From contig JAMPGL010000023.1 in assembly GCA_023663945.1 (NCBI GenBank), forward strand, positions 1-56,207: DNA of 56,207 nt, in the 5' to 3' direction. The notes below the pieces were generated by a model. That model saw only the letters and a list, made by a program, of their open reading frames with translations. It was not told the DNA's origin and did no database searches. How positions within the stretch are numbered: position 1 is the first letter of the stretch; every line of letters starts with the position of its first letter. This document shows positions 1-7,278 of the stretch, piece after piece. The DNA is from Lachnospiraceae bacterium (GTDB taxonomy: Bacteria; Bacillota; Clostridia; Lachnospirales; Lachnospiraceae). Position numbers and translations under genes: made by a program.

Positions 1-54
1 CTTGATACGAGTGGTCGTTTTGATAATACGCCTAATCAAACTAAACCGAAACTT
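1..54. repeat. Left arm of an inverted repeat bounding the window
   Basis: Bases 1-54 match the reverse complement of bases 56153-56206 at 52 of 54 positions (differences at left positions 22 and 49). The match stops at base 54, so the inner boundary is defined. The outer boundary is cut by the window edge, so the true repeat may be longer. The arm contains a small dyad (ACGA-GTGG-TCGT, 7-18) and a TTTGAT/ATCAAA pair further in. It could be the end of an insertion sequence, a recombination site or another dispersed repeat. The match is seen directly; its function is unknown. Confidence 0.93.
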
Positions 55-132
55 AGCATCATAGCGTAAAAGTTATTTGCAAAAATTCATCACAAAAAGA
101 AAAAACTTTATCAAAATTTTGCAAAGTCATTA

Positions 133-161
133 TTGACTCAAACTGATTGTTTTGATACAAT
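133..161 (+). promoter_or_regulatory. Sigma-A type promoter upstream of the nuclease-like gene
   Basis: TTGACT (133-138) and TACAAT (156-161) are separated by exactly 17 bases, close to the housekeeping consensus. Transcription would start near 168, leaving a leader of about 200 bases before the start at 375. The leader has two small hairpins (about 208-222 and 223-240) but no other gene that I can support, and the rest of 55-374 is AT-rich and featureless. Confidence 0.65.
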
Positions 162-374
162 ATGAAAAAGCACAGAAATTCTAATATAAATAGTCCAATT
201 ATCTATTGCTCTAGTGGAGCATTCTGGTTCGATACAGAATGTGTTCATCTGTTTTAGAATCCTTGCTTTTATCATCAATCTTAAATTTAATAAAGCAGGG
301 AGCAGAAACAGAGCATGGAAGGGCATTCTCTTTCGTATATGTTATATTTCGGGAACCCTGCGGAAGGAGGATGC

Positions 375-1439
375 ATGGGGAGACCCGAAGAGAAGAAACT
401 AAAAAAGGATACCAAGAAGGGCGCAAAAAGAGATACCCAAAAGAACGCAGGGCGTGTGCAAAAATCGCACAGCAAAAACAAGGTGCAGGAAACACAGGAC
501 ATAGTGGAAAAGGAATTTCTGGCATTTCCGGATGTCACGGCGGACGTGCTTAATGCACTTTTGTACCAAGGGGAAGAGCTGGTGCAGGCGGATGCATTGT
601 TAGCAGGACCTACCGAGAGCATTTATCAAGGGAGGGGAAAGCTCCGCACCCAATACGAGGATTTGTGCAAATACCAGATGTCCGGAGACAGGATCAATGT
701 AATGTACCTGATTGCCAACCAGAGCCGGACTGACGGAAAGATGCTTCTCCGCAAGGCTGGTTACGTGGGAGGCGCTTACCGGGAGCAGTATGAGGGGAAG
801 GCAAAGGGAATCTTTCCGGTGATAGAGCTAGTGCTGTATTGGGGCAGTCCCCGCTGGAAGAGCAGCCGTAATCTCCGGCAATTGTTTAAAAAGCGTGAGC
901 TTACGCAGAGGGAATGGAAGTATATTGACGAGTTAAACCTTCATGTTTTTGAGATGAGGCATCTGAGCAGGGAAGAACGGGAACGGTTCCAGAGCGACAT
1001 GCGGATTGTGTTGGATTATCTTGCGGAGGGAAATACTTATCGCTCTGACCGGAAAATCAAGCATAAGTCGGCTCTAATTAAAATGATTAAGGTGCTTTCC
1101 GGTGACATGGATATCGAAAGTATTGACCAATGGGTAGAGGAACAGGGAATCAAGGAGGAGGAAGAGATTATGGTATGTGAATTATTTGACCAGTACGAAA
1201 GAAAGGGACGTGCAGAGGGAGAGGCGACCGGAGAGGCGCGTGGACGCATTGCCGGGCTGGCAGAGGGACGCATTGCTGGAATTGCGGAAGGAGAGGCAAA
1301 AGGACGAATTGCTGGCGAAAACCGTTTTGCCAAACTGGTGCAGATTCTCATGGATGCCGGAAGAAATGATGATTTGAGGAGAGCAGTCTCAGATCAGAAA
1401 TACAGGGAATGGCTGTACAGAGAGGCTGATATGGCGTAG
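375..1439 (+). CDS. Rpn/YhgA-like PD-(D/E)XK nuclease family transposase-related protein
   Basis: The 354-residue product resembles the Rpn/YhgA-like family (PDDEXK_2-type), proteins with a nuclease fold linked to recombination and often labelled transposases. The family blocks are visible: the LYQGE segment near the start, the KLRTQYEDLCKY segment, a NQS motif, LVLYWGSPRW, and a helical stretch with FQSDMRIVLDYL. At residues about 278-315 there is a low-complexity run built on the unit GRIAG-AEG. The start at ATG 375 is preferred over 315 because AGGAGG ends four bases upstream of it. Family members that I recall have E-x-Q (ENQ or EHQ) as part of the catalytic site; here the same position reads ANQ, so the nuclease may be inactive. 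The gene is the first one inside the left inverted-repeat arm. Confidence 0.75.
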   Translation: MGRPEEKKLKKDTKKGAKRDTQKNAGRVQKSHSKNKVQETQDIVEKEFLAFPDVTADVLNALLYQGEELVQADALLAGPTESIYQGRGKLRTQYEDLCKYQMSGDRINVMYLIANQSRTDGKMLLRKAGYVGGAYREQYEGKAKGIFPVIELVLYWGSPRWKSSRNLRQLFKKRELTQREWKYIDELNLHVFEMRHLSREERERFQSDMRIVLDYLAEGNTYRSDRKIKHKSALIKMIKVLSGDMDIESIDQWVEEQGIKEEEEIMVCELFDQYERKGRAEGEATGEARGRIAGLAEGRIAGIAEGEAKGRIAGENRFAKLVQILMDAGRNDDLRRAVSDQKYREWLYREADMA

Positions 1440-1557
1440 GGTAAGACTGTACCTATATTGGAAATTTGTGTTGTAAGTTTGTTAATAGTTCAGCTCTGCC
1501 TATTCCCGGGTCATTCGAATATACATTGACTGCCTTTAAAGAATTGCCTGACGACTT

Positions 1558-1586
1558 TTGCCAGTCCTTTACAGCGCAGTTATACT
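1558..1586 (+). promoter_or_regulatory. Sigma-A type promoter for the prepilin fusion gene
   Basis: TTGCCA (1558-1563) and TATACT (1581-1586) are spaced by 17 bases. Transcription would begin near 1593, giving a leader of about 58 bases before ATG 1651, which has its own AAGGAAGGGA ribosome site. This argues that the gene at 1651 starts a transcription unit and is not translationally coupled to an upstream frame. Confidence 0.6.
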
Positions 1587-1650
1587 TGCGTAAATACAAC
1601 CAATGTGCTTTAATTAAAGCGTACGGGGATTACGGGAAAAGGAAGGGACA

Positions 1651-2277
1651 ATGAATACATTTTTGTATGAGGTAGTCAGTATTGACGGCGATTATGCGCA
1701 TTTAAAAAGAATAGATATAACAAGTGATGAGTTAAAGCTGGTGGCGCGGGCACTTTTGCCGCCGGAGATTGCCGAGGGGACAAGGCTCAAATACGAGTGG
1801 ATGCAGTATGAGATCCTTCCGGACAAGGAGAATGGTGGTTTTTCGCTGGTGGAGCTTATTCTGACACTGGCGGTTATGACGTTTCTGGTATGCATTATTG
1901 CTTCTTTTGCATTTCGTTACATGGAGAAGAACAAGCTCACCGCGGACAAGCAGACGGTGGATATGGTTCAAAAATCGGTATCCGTGGCGCTTGCGGATCC
2001 CAGGCTTTCTAATATGGAAGATTCTGGATGTCCGAACCCGGGGGCGGTGCTGAGGCTGGATCGGGCGGAGGATTTTCAGGGCGCGTTTGGAGAGATGGTA
2101 GCCGAGAAGCTTGGATATAACAGTGTGGAAGAGATGACAGCGCAGGATAAAGGGATTCTTTCTCAGTTAAAAATGGAGGAAGCGGCTTTGATTACTGTGA
2201 AGATCAATAAAGACGGAAGCTGCGGGACAGCAACGGTTTTTTCCGGAAAGGGAGATGTCCTGCTTACGGTGAAATGA
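1651..2277 (+). CDS. Type IV prepilin-like protein with an unrelated N-terminal domain
   Basis: The 208-residue frame has two parts. Residues 1-56 form a small soluble domain that resembles a stand-alone 50-60 residue Lachnospiraceae protein I recognise only loosely (sometimes annotated, dubiously, as chorismate-pyruvate lyase). From residue 63 the sequence is a class III signal of type IV pilins and pseudopilins: GG then FSLVELI, with Glu at +5 after the predicted cleavage, followed by one hydrophobic helix and a 125-residue globular part. A leader of more than 60 residues is very long for a prepilin. An internal ATG at 1801 would give an ordinary 12-residue leader, but I see no ribosome site near it. 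The next gene is a prepilin peptidase, the enzyme that would process it. No assembly ATPase or platform gene is nearby. Confidence 0.7.
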   Translation: MNTFLYEVVSIDGDYAHLKRIDITSDELKLVARALLPPEIAEGTRLKYEWMQYEILPDKENGGFSLVELILTLAVMTFLVCIIASFAFRYMEKNKLTADKQTVDMVQKSVSVALADPRLSNMEDSGCPNPGAVLRLDRAEDFQGAFGEMVAEKLGYNSVEEMTAQDKGILSQLKMEEAALITVKINKDGSCGTATVFSGKGDVLLTVK

Positions 2278-2397
2278 AATGGAAGAAGAGAAGCAGAGCG
2301 TTACGGTGAAGCGGAAGAGGAGAAGCTGCGTTGCCGTGAAATAAAGCGGAAGAGGAGAAGTGACGCTGCTGTGAAAGGAAGCGGATAAGGAGAAGCA
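2240..2397 (+). repeat. Degenerate tandem repeat of about 35 bp
   Basis: The segment holds about four imperfect copies of a unit that runs GCGGAAGAGGAGAAG then about 20 bases ending in a GTGAAA-like string. The clearest copies begin near 2312 and 2347, with weaker ones at 2279 and 2382. It starts in the last codons of the prepilin gene and ends as the ribosome site of the prepilin peptidase, so each unit carries an SD-like purine block. It looks like duplication of a stop-codon/SD junction. Confidence 0.6.
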
Positions 2398-3153
2398 ATG
2401 GAGAAGGTGGCAGCCGGCATATGGATTTTCCTGTTTGGAGCCGTGATTGGAAGTTTTTTGAATGTGTGTATTTATCGTATTCCCAGAGGGGAGGAGGTTG
2501 TAAAAACGCCTTCTCATTGTCCAAGATGTGGGAAGACTTTGAAATGGTACGAGCTGATTCCCATTGTAAGCTTTTTCATTCAAGGGGGAAGATGCCGTAA
2601 TTGTAAAGAAAGAATATCGTTTCAATATCCGGTGGTGGAGTCTGCCAACGGATTATTTTATCTTTGGATTTTTTGCCGGATGGGTTATCAGCCGTTGGGA
2701 ATTTTGTATTGTCTGTGTACCTCGGTACTTATGGTGCTGGCGGTGATTGACTGGCGGACGCTTGAGATTCCGCCGGGCTGTAATTATTTTATCGGGGGTC
2801 TGGGAGTGATAAGGCTTCTGCTTGAACCGTCCGGATGGAAAGGGCAGGCGGTTGGCTTTTTGGCGGTGAGCGGTCTGTTCCTATTGGTGTATCTGATCAC
2901 CAAAGGGAACGGAATCGGAGGCGGGGACATCAAATTGATGGCGGCGGCAGGATTTTTTATTGGCTGGCAAAAGATTCTGCTTGCGCTGGCAATTGGTTCT
3001 ATTGTGGGTTCCGTGATTCATATTTCATTGATGAAGTTAAAAGATAAATCCCGGGTGCTGGCGTTTGGCCCCTATCTGGCATTGGGAATCTTCTGCGCAA
3101 TGCTTTACGGCGACGAGCTGATAAGCTGGTATCTGAGGTTTTGCGGGTTTTAA
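2398..3153 (+). CDS. Prepilin peptidase (A24 family, GspO/PilD/ComC type)
   Basis: This 251-residue polytopic membrane protease would cleave, and perhaps N-methylate, type IV prepilin-like leaders. The N-terminal part has the GSFLNVCIYRIPRGE signature and two CxxC pairs (CPRC and CRNC) that bind zinc in the PilD branch. The two catalytic aspartates lie in AVIDWRTLEIPP and GGGDIKL, both intact. The spacing of about eight hydrophobic segments fits the family. The start at 2398 follows the AAGGAGAAG ribosome site of the upstream tandem repeat. Its only visible substrate candidate is the prepilin gene just upstream. The remaining pilus assembly genes are not in the window, so the pair may be a remnant or may serve a system encoded elsewhere. 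Confidence 0.9.
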   Translation: MEKVAAGIWIFLFGAVIGSFLNVCIYRIPRGEEVVKTPSHCPRCGKTLKWYELIPIVSFFIQGGRCRNCKERISFQYPVVESANGLFYLWIFCRMGYQPLGILYCLCTSVLMVLAVIDWRTLEIPPGCNYFIGGLGVIRLLLEPSGWKGQAVGFLAVSGLFLLVYLITKGNGIGGGDIKLMAAAGFFIGWQKILLALAIGSIVGSVIHISLMKLKDKSRVLAFGPYLALGIFCAMLYGDELISWYLRFCGF

Positions 3154-3155
3154 AA

Positions 3156-3258
3156 TATAGTAAACGACATAACTAACTGATCATTCCGGCTCTTGCAAAA
3201 GCCATACGTGCAAGCTTTTACAAGACCGAAATGGCAATTATTAATGTCGTTAACTATA
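3156..3258. repeat. Imperfect 103-bp palindrome (MITE-like or structured element)
   Basis: The left end (3156-3170, TATAGTAAACGACAT) is repeated inverted at 3244-3258 with one mismatch. The inner part CCGGCTCTTGCAAAAGC near 3185-3202 pairs with GCTTTTACAAGACCG near 3214-3228. The two halves fold into one long hairpin with a few bulges. There is no T-run after it, so it is not an ordinary terminator. I see no second copy in the window. Confidence 0.7.
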
Positions 3259-3370
3259 CATAAGAAATTCTATGCGTATACTATAAGGAAGAAATCCATA
3301 TCCTGTGATAAGATTTCTTCTTCTTTTTTTGCCACTCTGCGCATGGGCTGTATGTGAATCTCCATAAGAA

Positions 3371-3470
3371 AGCGGCAAGAAAAGCGACAAGAAAAAGTGA
3401 CAAGAAAAAGCGACAAGAAAAATGACAAGAAAAATGACAAGAAAAATGACAAGAAAAATGACAAGAAAAG
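3371..3470 (+). repeat. 12-bp purine-rich tandem repeat in the topA leader
   Basis: About eight copies of a unit close to AAAAATGACAAG run in tandem. The four copies ending near 3463 are perfect and the upstream ones vary (12-13 bp, with GCGACAAG or GTGACAAG). The tract lies between the palindrome and the topA promoter. If translated it would give a Lys-Asn-Asp repeat, but I see no convincing gene using it. Confidence 0.85.
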
Positions 3471-3517
3471 TGATATGAAGATTGAGAAGCTTGACAAGGA
3501 AATTTTAAAATTTTTAC

Positions 3518-3546
3518 TTGCAAGTGAGAAAAAAGTGGTGTATAGT
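3518..3546 (+). promoter_or_regulatory. Likely topA promoter
   Basis: TTGCAA (3518-3523) and TATAGT (3541-3546) are 17 bases apart. A start near 3553 gives a leader of about 55 bases before ATG 3609. It lies just downstream of the tandem repeat, so changes in repeat number would alter the DNA directly upstream of this promoter. Confidence 0.6.
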
Positions 3547-3608
3547 TTAGCGCGGGCTGTTCGCACGGCTGACAGGGAAAATAGTCTAAAAAGGGAATGG
3601 TAATTCGT

Positions 3609-5687
3609 ATGGCAAAATATCTTGTGATTGTGGAGTCACCTGCCAAAGTAAAGACAATTAAAAAGTTTTTGGGTGAAAATTATGAAGTGGCAGCAAGCAA
3701 CGGTCATGTCAGGGATCTTCCCAAAAGCCGGCTGGGAATTGACGTGGAGAACGATTATGAACCAAAGTATATCACAATCCGCGGCAAGGGCGATATTTTG
3801 GCAGCCTTACGCAAGGCAGTAAAAAAGGCTGAAAAAATTTATCTGGCAACGGACCCTGACCGGGAGGGGGAGGCAATCTCCTGGCATCTTCTGGAGGCGT
3901 TAAAACTGGAGGGAAAGAAGGTTTACCGCATCACGTTCAATGAGATAACCAAGAATGCGGTCAAGGAATCCTTGAAAAATGCCCGTGAGATAGATATGAA
4001 TCTGGTCAATGCGCAGCAGACAAGGCGTATGCTCGACCGAATGGTGGGGTATCGAATATCGCCGGTTTTGTGGGCAAAGGTAAAAAGAGGTCTGAGCGCG
4101 GGGCGCGTTCAGTCGGTTGCGCTGCGCATCATCTGCGACCGGGAGGAGGAGATTAACAGCTTTATCCCGGAGGAATACTGGACTCTGGACGCTTTATTTG
4201 CGCTTCCCGGGGAGAAAAAGCCTCTGATTGCCAAATATCATGGCAAAAAGGAAAAGAAGGCATCCATCAGCTCGAAGGAGGAGATGGATGCAATTAAAAA
4301 GGAAATAGAAAAGTCGGAATTTGTGGTCCGCGAGGTAAAAAAGGGGGAGAGAACCAAGAAGGCGCCTCTTCCGTTTACCACTTCCACCTTACAGCAGGAA
4401 GCCAGCAAGGTTCTTAATTTTTCCACACAGAAAACCATGCGTCTGGCACAGCAGTTATACGAGGGGATTGAGATTAAAGGAAGCGGAACGATAGGCATCA
4501 TCACTTATCTTCGTACGGATTCCACCAGAGTGTCCGAGGAGGCGGAGAATGCCGCCGCATCGTATATTGCCAAGACATACGGGGAAGAGTATGCATCCGG
4601 AAAGACCGGAAGCGCAAAAAGTGACCGAAAGATTCAGGACGCTCATGAGGCAATCCGCCCTACGGATATTGCAAGGACGCCGTTGGAGTTAAAGGATTCC
4701 CTGTCACGGGATCAGTTCCGGCTGTACCAGCTTATCTGGAAGCGTTTTACCGCCAGCCGGATGCAGGCGGCGAAATATGAGACCACATCCATCAAGATTG
4801 ACGCCGGGGAACACCGTTTCACCGTGGCGGCATCGCGATTGTTGTTTGACGGGTTTATGAGCGTTTATACGCAGGAGGGAGATAAGGAAGAGGAAAACAC
4901 GCTGGCGCGGAGCGTGGAGGCGGGCGAAAAGCTTGCCCTGCAGGATTTGGAGGCAAAGCAGCATTTTACCCAGCCTGCGCCCCACTATACAGAAGCTTCG
5001 CTGGTGCGTGCGCTGGAAGAGCTGGGGATTGGACGTCCCAGCACCTATGCGCCGACCATCACCACCATTCTGGCAAGAAGATATGTGGTGAAGGAAAACA
5101 AGAATTTATATGTGACGGAGCTGGGCGAAGTGGTCAACAGCATGATGAAAGAGGCTTTCCCAAGCATTGTTGACGTGAATTTTACCGCAAATATGGAAAC
5201 GCTGCTTGACGGGGTGGAAGAGGGAAGCGTCAACTGGAAGGCTTTGGTTGCCAATTTTTATCCGGATCTTGACGAGGCGGTTAAGGTTGCGGAAAGGGAA
5301 TTAAAAGAGGTGGACATTGCGGATGAGGTATCCGATGAGGTCTGTGACCTCTGCGGCAGGCAGATGGTGATCAAATACGGTCCTCACGGAAGATTTTTGG
5401 CGTGCCCCGGATTCCCTGAGTGCAGAAATACAAAGCCTTATTTTGAAAAGATCGGCGTGCCGTGCCCCTTGTGTGGGAAGGATATTGTCCTGAAAAAGAC
5501 CAGAAAGGGACGGAAGTATTATGGCTGTATCGGAAATCCGGAGTGCGACTTCATGGTATGGCAGAAGCCTTCGGGAATCAAATGCCCGAAATGCGGTTCG
5601 ATGCTTTTGTATAAAGGAAATAAGCTTGCCTGCATGGGCGAGAATTGCGGTTATGTAGGAAATATTCCGGAAAATGAAAGTCAATAA
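3609..5687 (+). CDS. topA: DNA topoisomerase I
   Basis: This type IA topoisomerase of 692 residues relaxes negative supercoils through a 5'-phosphotyrosine link. The Toprim domain begins with the LVIVESPAKV motif and contains the acidic DPDREGE motif. The catalytic tyrosine is in the GIITYLRTDSTR segment. The C-terminus carries three tetra-cysteine zinc ribbons (from about residue 580 onward, each with CxxCG and a distal cysteine pair), the usual clostridial form. Start 3609 (MAKYLVIVES) is preferred to 3597 because it matches the usual N-terminus. It precedes codY, a common order in Clostridia. dprA, often upstream of topA, is absent; a prepilin peptidase sits there instead. Confidence 0.97.
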   Translation: MAKYLVIVESPAKVKTIKKFLGENYEVAASNGHVRDLPKSRLGIDVENDYEPKYITIRGKGDILAALRKAVKKAEKIYLATDPDREGEAISWHLLEALKLEGKKVYRITFNEITKNAVKESLKNAREIDMNLVNAQQTRRMLDRMVGYRISPVLWAKVKRGLSAGRVQSVALRIICDREEEINSFIPEEYWTLDALFALPGEKKPLIAKYHGKKEKKASISSKEEMDAIKKEIEKSEFVVREVKKGERTKKAPLPFTTSTLQQEASKVLNFSTQKTMRLAQQLYEGIEIKGSGTIGIITYLRTDSTRVSEEAENAAASYIAKTYGEEYASGKTGSAKSDRKIQDAHEAIRPTDIARTPLELKDSLSRDQFRLYQLIWKRFTASRMQAAKYETTSIKIDAGEHRFTVAASRLLFDGFMSVYTQEGDKEEENTLARSVEAGEKLALQDLEAKQHFTQPAPHYTEASLVRALEELGIGRPSTYAPTITTILARRYVVKENKNLYVTELGEVVNSMMKEAFPSIVDVNFTANMETLLDGVEEGSVNWKALVANFYPDLDEAVKVAERELKEVDIADEVSDEVCDLCGRQMVIKYGPHGRFLACPGFPECRNTKPYFEKIGVPCPLCGKDIVLKKTRKGRKYYGCIGNPECDFMVWQKPSGIKCPKCGSMLLYKGNKLACMGENCGYVGNIPENESQ

Positions 5688-5728
5688 CCCCACCGCAGAG
5701 CATGCCGCTTGACTCGTTGCTCGCGGAA

Positions 5729-5743
5729 ATAATTCAGAAAATT
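5729..5743 (+). promoter_or_regulatory. CodY-box-like site 1 upstream of codY
   Basis: ATAATTCAGAAAATT matches the published CodY box (AATTTTCWGAAAATT) at 12 of 15 positions, with an intact right half. It lies 57 bases from the left edge of the codY -35 element. Together with site 2 it suggests autoregulation by CodY; this is inferred from motif and position only. Confidence 0.45.
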
Positions 5744-5758
5744 CACAATAATTTTTGC

Positions 5759-5773
5759 AATTTTTTGGAAATT
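5759..5773 (+). promoter_or_regulatory. CodY-box-like site 2 upstream of codY
   Basis: AATTTTTTGGAAATT matches the CodY box at 13 of 15 positions and ends 12 bases before the codY -35 element, where bound CodY could block or influence RNA polymerase. Confidence 0.5.
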
Positions 5774-5785
5774 GTCCTTCTGGCG

Positions 5786-5814
5786 TTGAAATTGCGCAAA
5801 TCGTGTGGTACAAT
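5786..5814 (+). promoter_or_regulatory. codY promoter
   Basis: TTGAAA (5786-5791) and TACAAT (5809-5814) have a 17-base spacer. The start of transcription would be near 5821, with GGGAGGA as ribosome site before ATG 5846. Confidence 0.7.
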
Positions 5815-5845
5815 AGGTGAAACAAGTCCACACGGGAGGAATGAT

Positions 5846-6631
5846 ATGAGCAGTGTGCAGTTATTGGATAAGACCAGAAAAATCGGAAAACTTTTGCATA
5901 ACAATAATTCCAGCAAGGTTGTCTTTAACGACATCTGCTCAGTTTTGTGTGATATTTTAGCCTCCAACGTGCTGGTAATCAGCAGGAAGGGCAAGGTCTT
6001 AGGAGTAGGCGACTGTAAGGGAGTGGATTCCATTACGGAGCTGATTGTGGATCAGGTGGGCGGTTTTATTGACGGAATGCTGAATGAGCGGCTTCTCTCG
6101 GTTCTTTCCACCAAGGAAAATGTCAATTTAGAGACGCTGGGATTTGAAAGCGAAGAGGTCAGGAAATTTCAGGCAATCATTACTCCCATTGAAATTGCCG
6201 GGGAGAGGCTGGGGACTTTGTTCATTTATAAGTGCGCCCGGCAGTATGATATTGACGATATTATTTTGTGTGAGTACGGAACTACGGTGGTAGGACTCGA
6301 AATGCTCCGGGCGGTCAACGAGGAAAGCGCGGAGGAGAGCCGGAAGCTCGCCGTGATCAAGTCGGCGATCAGCACGCTTTCTTATTCGGAGATGGAAGCG
6401 GTGGTACATATTTTTGAAGAGTTAGGCGGCATGGAAGGAATCCTTGTGGCAAGCAAGATTGCGGACAGAGTGGGGATTACCCGTTCCGTGATTGTGAACG
6501 CGCTCCGCAAGTTTGAAAGCGCCGGCGTGATTGAGTCCAGATCTTCCGGCATGAAGGGGACTTATATTAAGGTATTAAACGATATGGTTTTTGATGAAGT
6601 GGAAAAGCTCAAAGCGGAACATATGAAGTGA
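5846..6631 (+). CDS. codY: GTP- and branched-chain-amino-acid-sensing global repressor CodY
   Basis: CodY is the nutrient-status regulator of low-GC Gram-positive bacteria. It binds DNA when isoleucine/valine/leucine and GTP are high and controls amino-acid synthesis, uptake, motility and virulence genes. The 261-residue length matches the family. The N-terminal GAF domain (about residues 1-155) binds the amino acids. The C-terminal winged helix has the near-invariant signature ASKIADRVGITRSVIVNAL, followed by the GMKGTYIKVLN strand. Start 5846 has GGGAGGA five bases upstream. The gene has its own promoter with two CodY-box-like sites and ends at a terminator, so it is a separate unit between topA and the flagellar operon, which is a plausible CodY target. 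Confidence 0.97.
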   Translation: MSSVQLLDKTRKIGKLLHNNNSSKVVFNDICSVLCDILASNVLVISRKGKVLGVGDCKGVDSITELIVDQVGGFIDGMLNERLLSVLSTKENVNLETLGFESEEVRKFQAIITPIEIAGERLGTLFIYKCARQYDIDDIILCEYGTTVVGLEMLRAVNEESAEESRKLAVIKSAISTLSYSEMEAVVHIFEELGGMEGILVASKIADRVGITRSVIVNALRKFESAGVIESRSSGMKGTYIKVLNDMVFDEVEKLKAEHMK

Positions 6632-6672
6632 CGCGCCCAATTAAATAGTAAGATAACGGATTATCGAAAAGT

Positions 6673-6710
6673 AAAAGGATTTATGAATGGTCATAGTCCT
6701 TTTTGCTTTT
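6673..6710 (+). terminator. Rho-independent terminator after codY
   Basis: AAAAGGATTTATGA pairs with TCATAGTCCTTTT across an ATGG loop (one small bulge) and is followed by TTGCTTTT. It separates codY from the flagellar promoter about 50 bases downstream. Confidence 0.8.
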
Positions 6711-6761
6711 GATACGGAAGGAATTTGGAAGGATTTTTTGTGTATATTTTGTAAAAAAACC

Positions 6762-6789
6762 TTGTCTTTTCATTCAAATAATTTATAAT
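6762..6789 (+). promoter_or_regulatory. Main promoter of the flagellar/chemotaxis operon
   Basis: TTGTCT (6762-6767) and a perfect TATAAT (6784-6789) are 16 bases apart, a sigma-A type promoter. The leader to flgB is about 80 bases and contains a stem-loop (about 6813-6843, CCGTTAAGAC pairing with GTCTTGACGCGG). I see no c-di-GMP riboswitch signature in it. Confidence 0.7.
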
Positions 6790-6874
6790 GGAATAGGGTG
6801 GGGAATGTATAGCCGTTAAGACCGTGGTTTGTCTTGACGCGGAATAATTAATGATTACAGAAAGGGGCTGTGAA

Positions 6875-7264
6875 ATGTTTAACAGTAATGTTTTTGACTA
6901 TGTGGATGTGCTGGGCAAGGCGGCAGATGCATCATGGCAGAGGAATGAGATTCTCTCCAACAACATGGCAAACGTCAACACTCCGGGATACAAGAGGCAG
7001 GACATTGATTTTGAATCCCAGCTTCGCCGTGCACTTGGCATGTCCCGTTATGAGACGGTAGACTCCAAGGTGGCGCATTTGACTAACACGGAGTTAAATC
7101 CAAGGATTTACACAGATGCGTCGAATTTCTCTTACCGGCTTGACGGCAACAACGTGGATATTGATACGGAAGGCGTTGAAATTGCCTCCAATCAAATTAA
7201 ATATAATGGCCTGGTTGCCAGCTACAATCAGGAATTTGCCAATTTGAAGATGGTAATTAAATAG
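6875..7264 (+). CDS. flgB: Flagellar basal-body rod protein FlgB
   Basis: FlgB is a proximal rod subunit exported by the flagellar type III apparatus. The 129-residue product has the rod/hook N-terminal signature (ILSNNMANVNTPGYKRQ) and the FlgB-type C-terminus with NQIKYNGLVASYNQEF. Start 6875 (MFNSNVFDYV) is preferred over 6851 because AAAGGGG lies six bases upstream and family members begin this way. It is the first gene of the long flagellar operon, 14 bases before flgC. Confidence 0.95.
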   Translation: MFNSNVFDYVDVLGKAADASWQRNEILSNNMANVNTPGYKRQDIDFESQLRRALGMSRYETVDSKVAHLTNTELNPRIYTDASNFSYRLDGNNVDIDTEGVEIASNQIKYNGLVASYNQEFANLKMVIK

Positions 7265-7278
7265 AAGGGGGTTTTGGA

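Noticed and set aside
205-245. tRNA-like fragment (GGTTCGATAC between short stems)
   Set aside because: The stems around it do not pair in T-arm geometry and no acceptor or anticodon arm is present.
1466-1654. 62-residue frame whose stop overlaps the start at 1651
   Set aside because: A good promoter for the next gene lies inside it, it has no ribosome site, and the sequence has no recognisable family.
3397-3603. 68-residue frame with a Lys-Asn-Asp repeat before topA
   Set aside because: It starts inside the tandem repeat and spans the topA promoter; there is no ribosome site beyond the repeat itself.
6790-6874. c-di-GMP riboswitch in the flagellar leader
   Set aside because: Only a short stem-loop is visible; the GEMM core motifs are missing.
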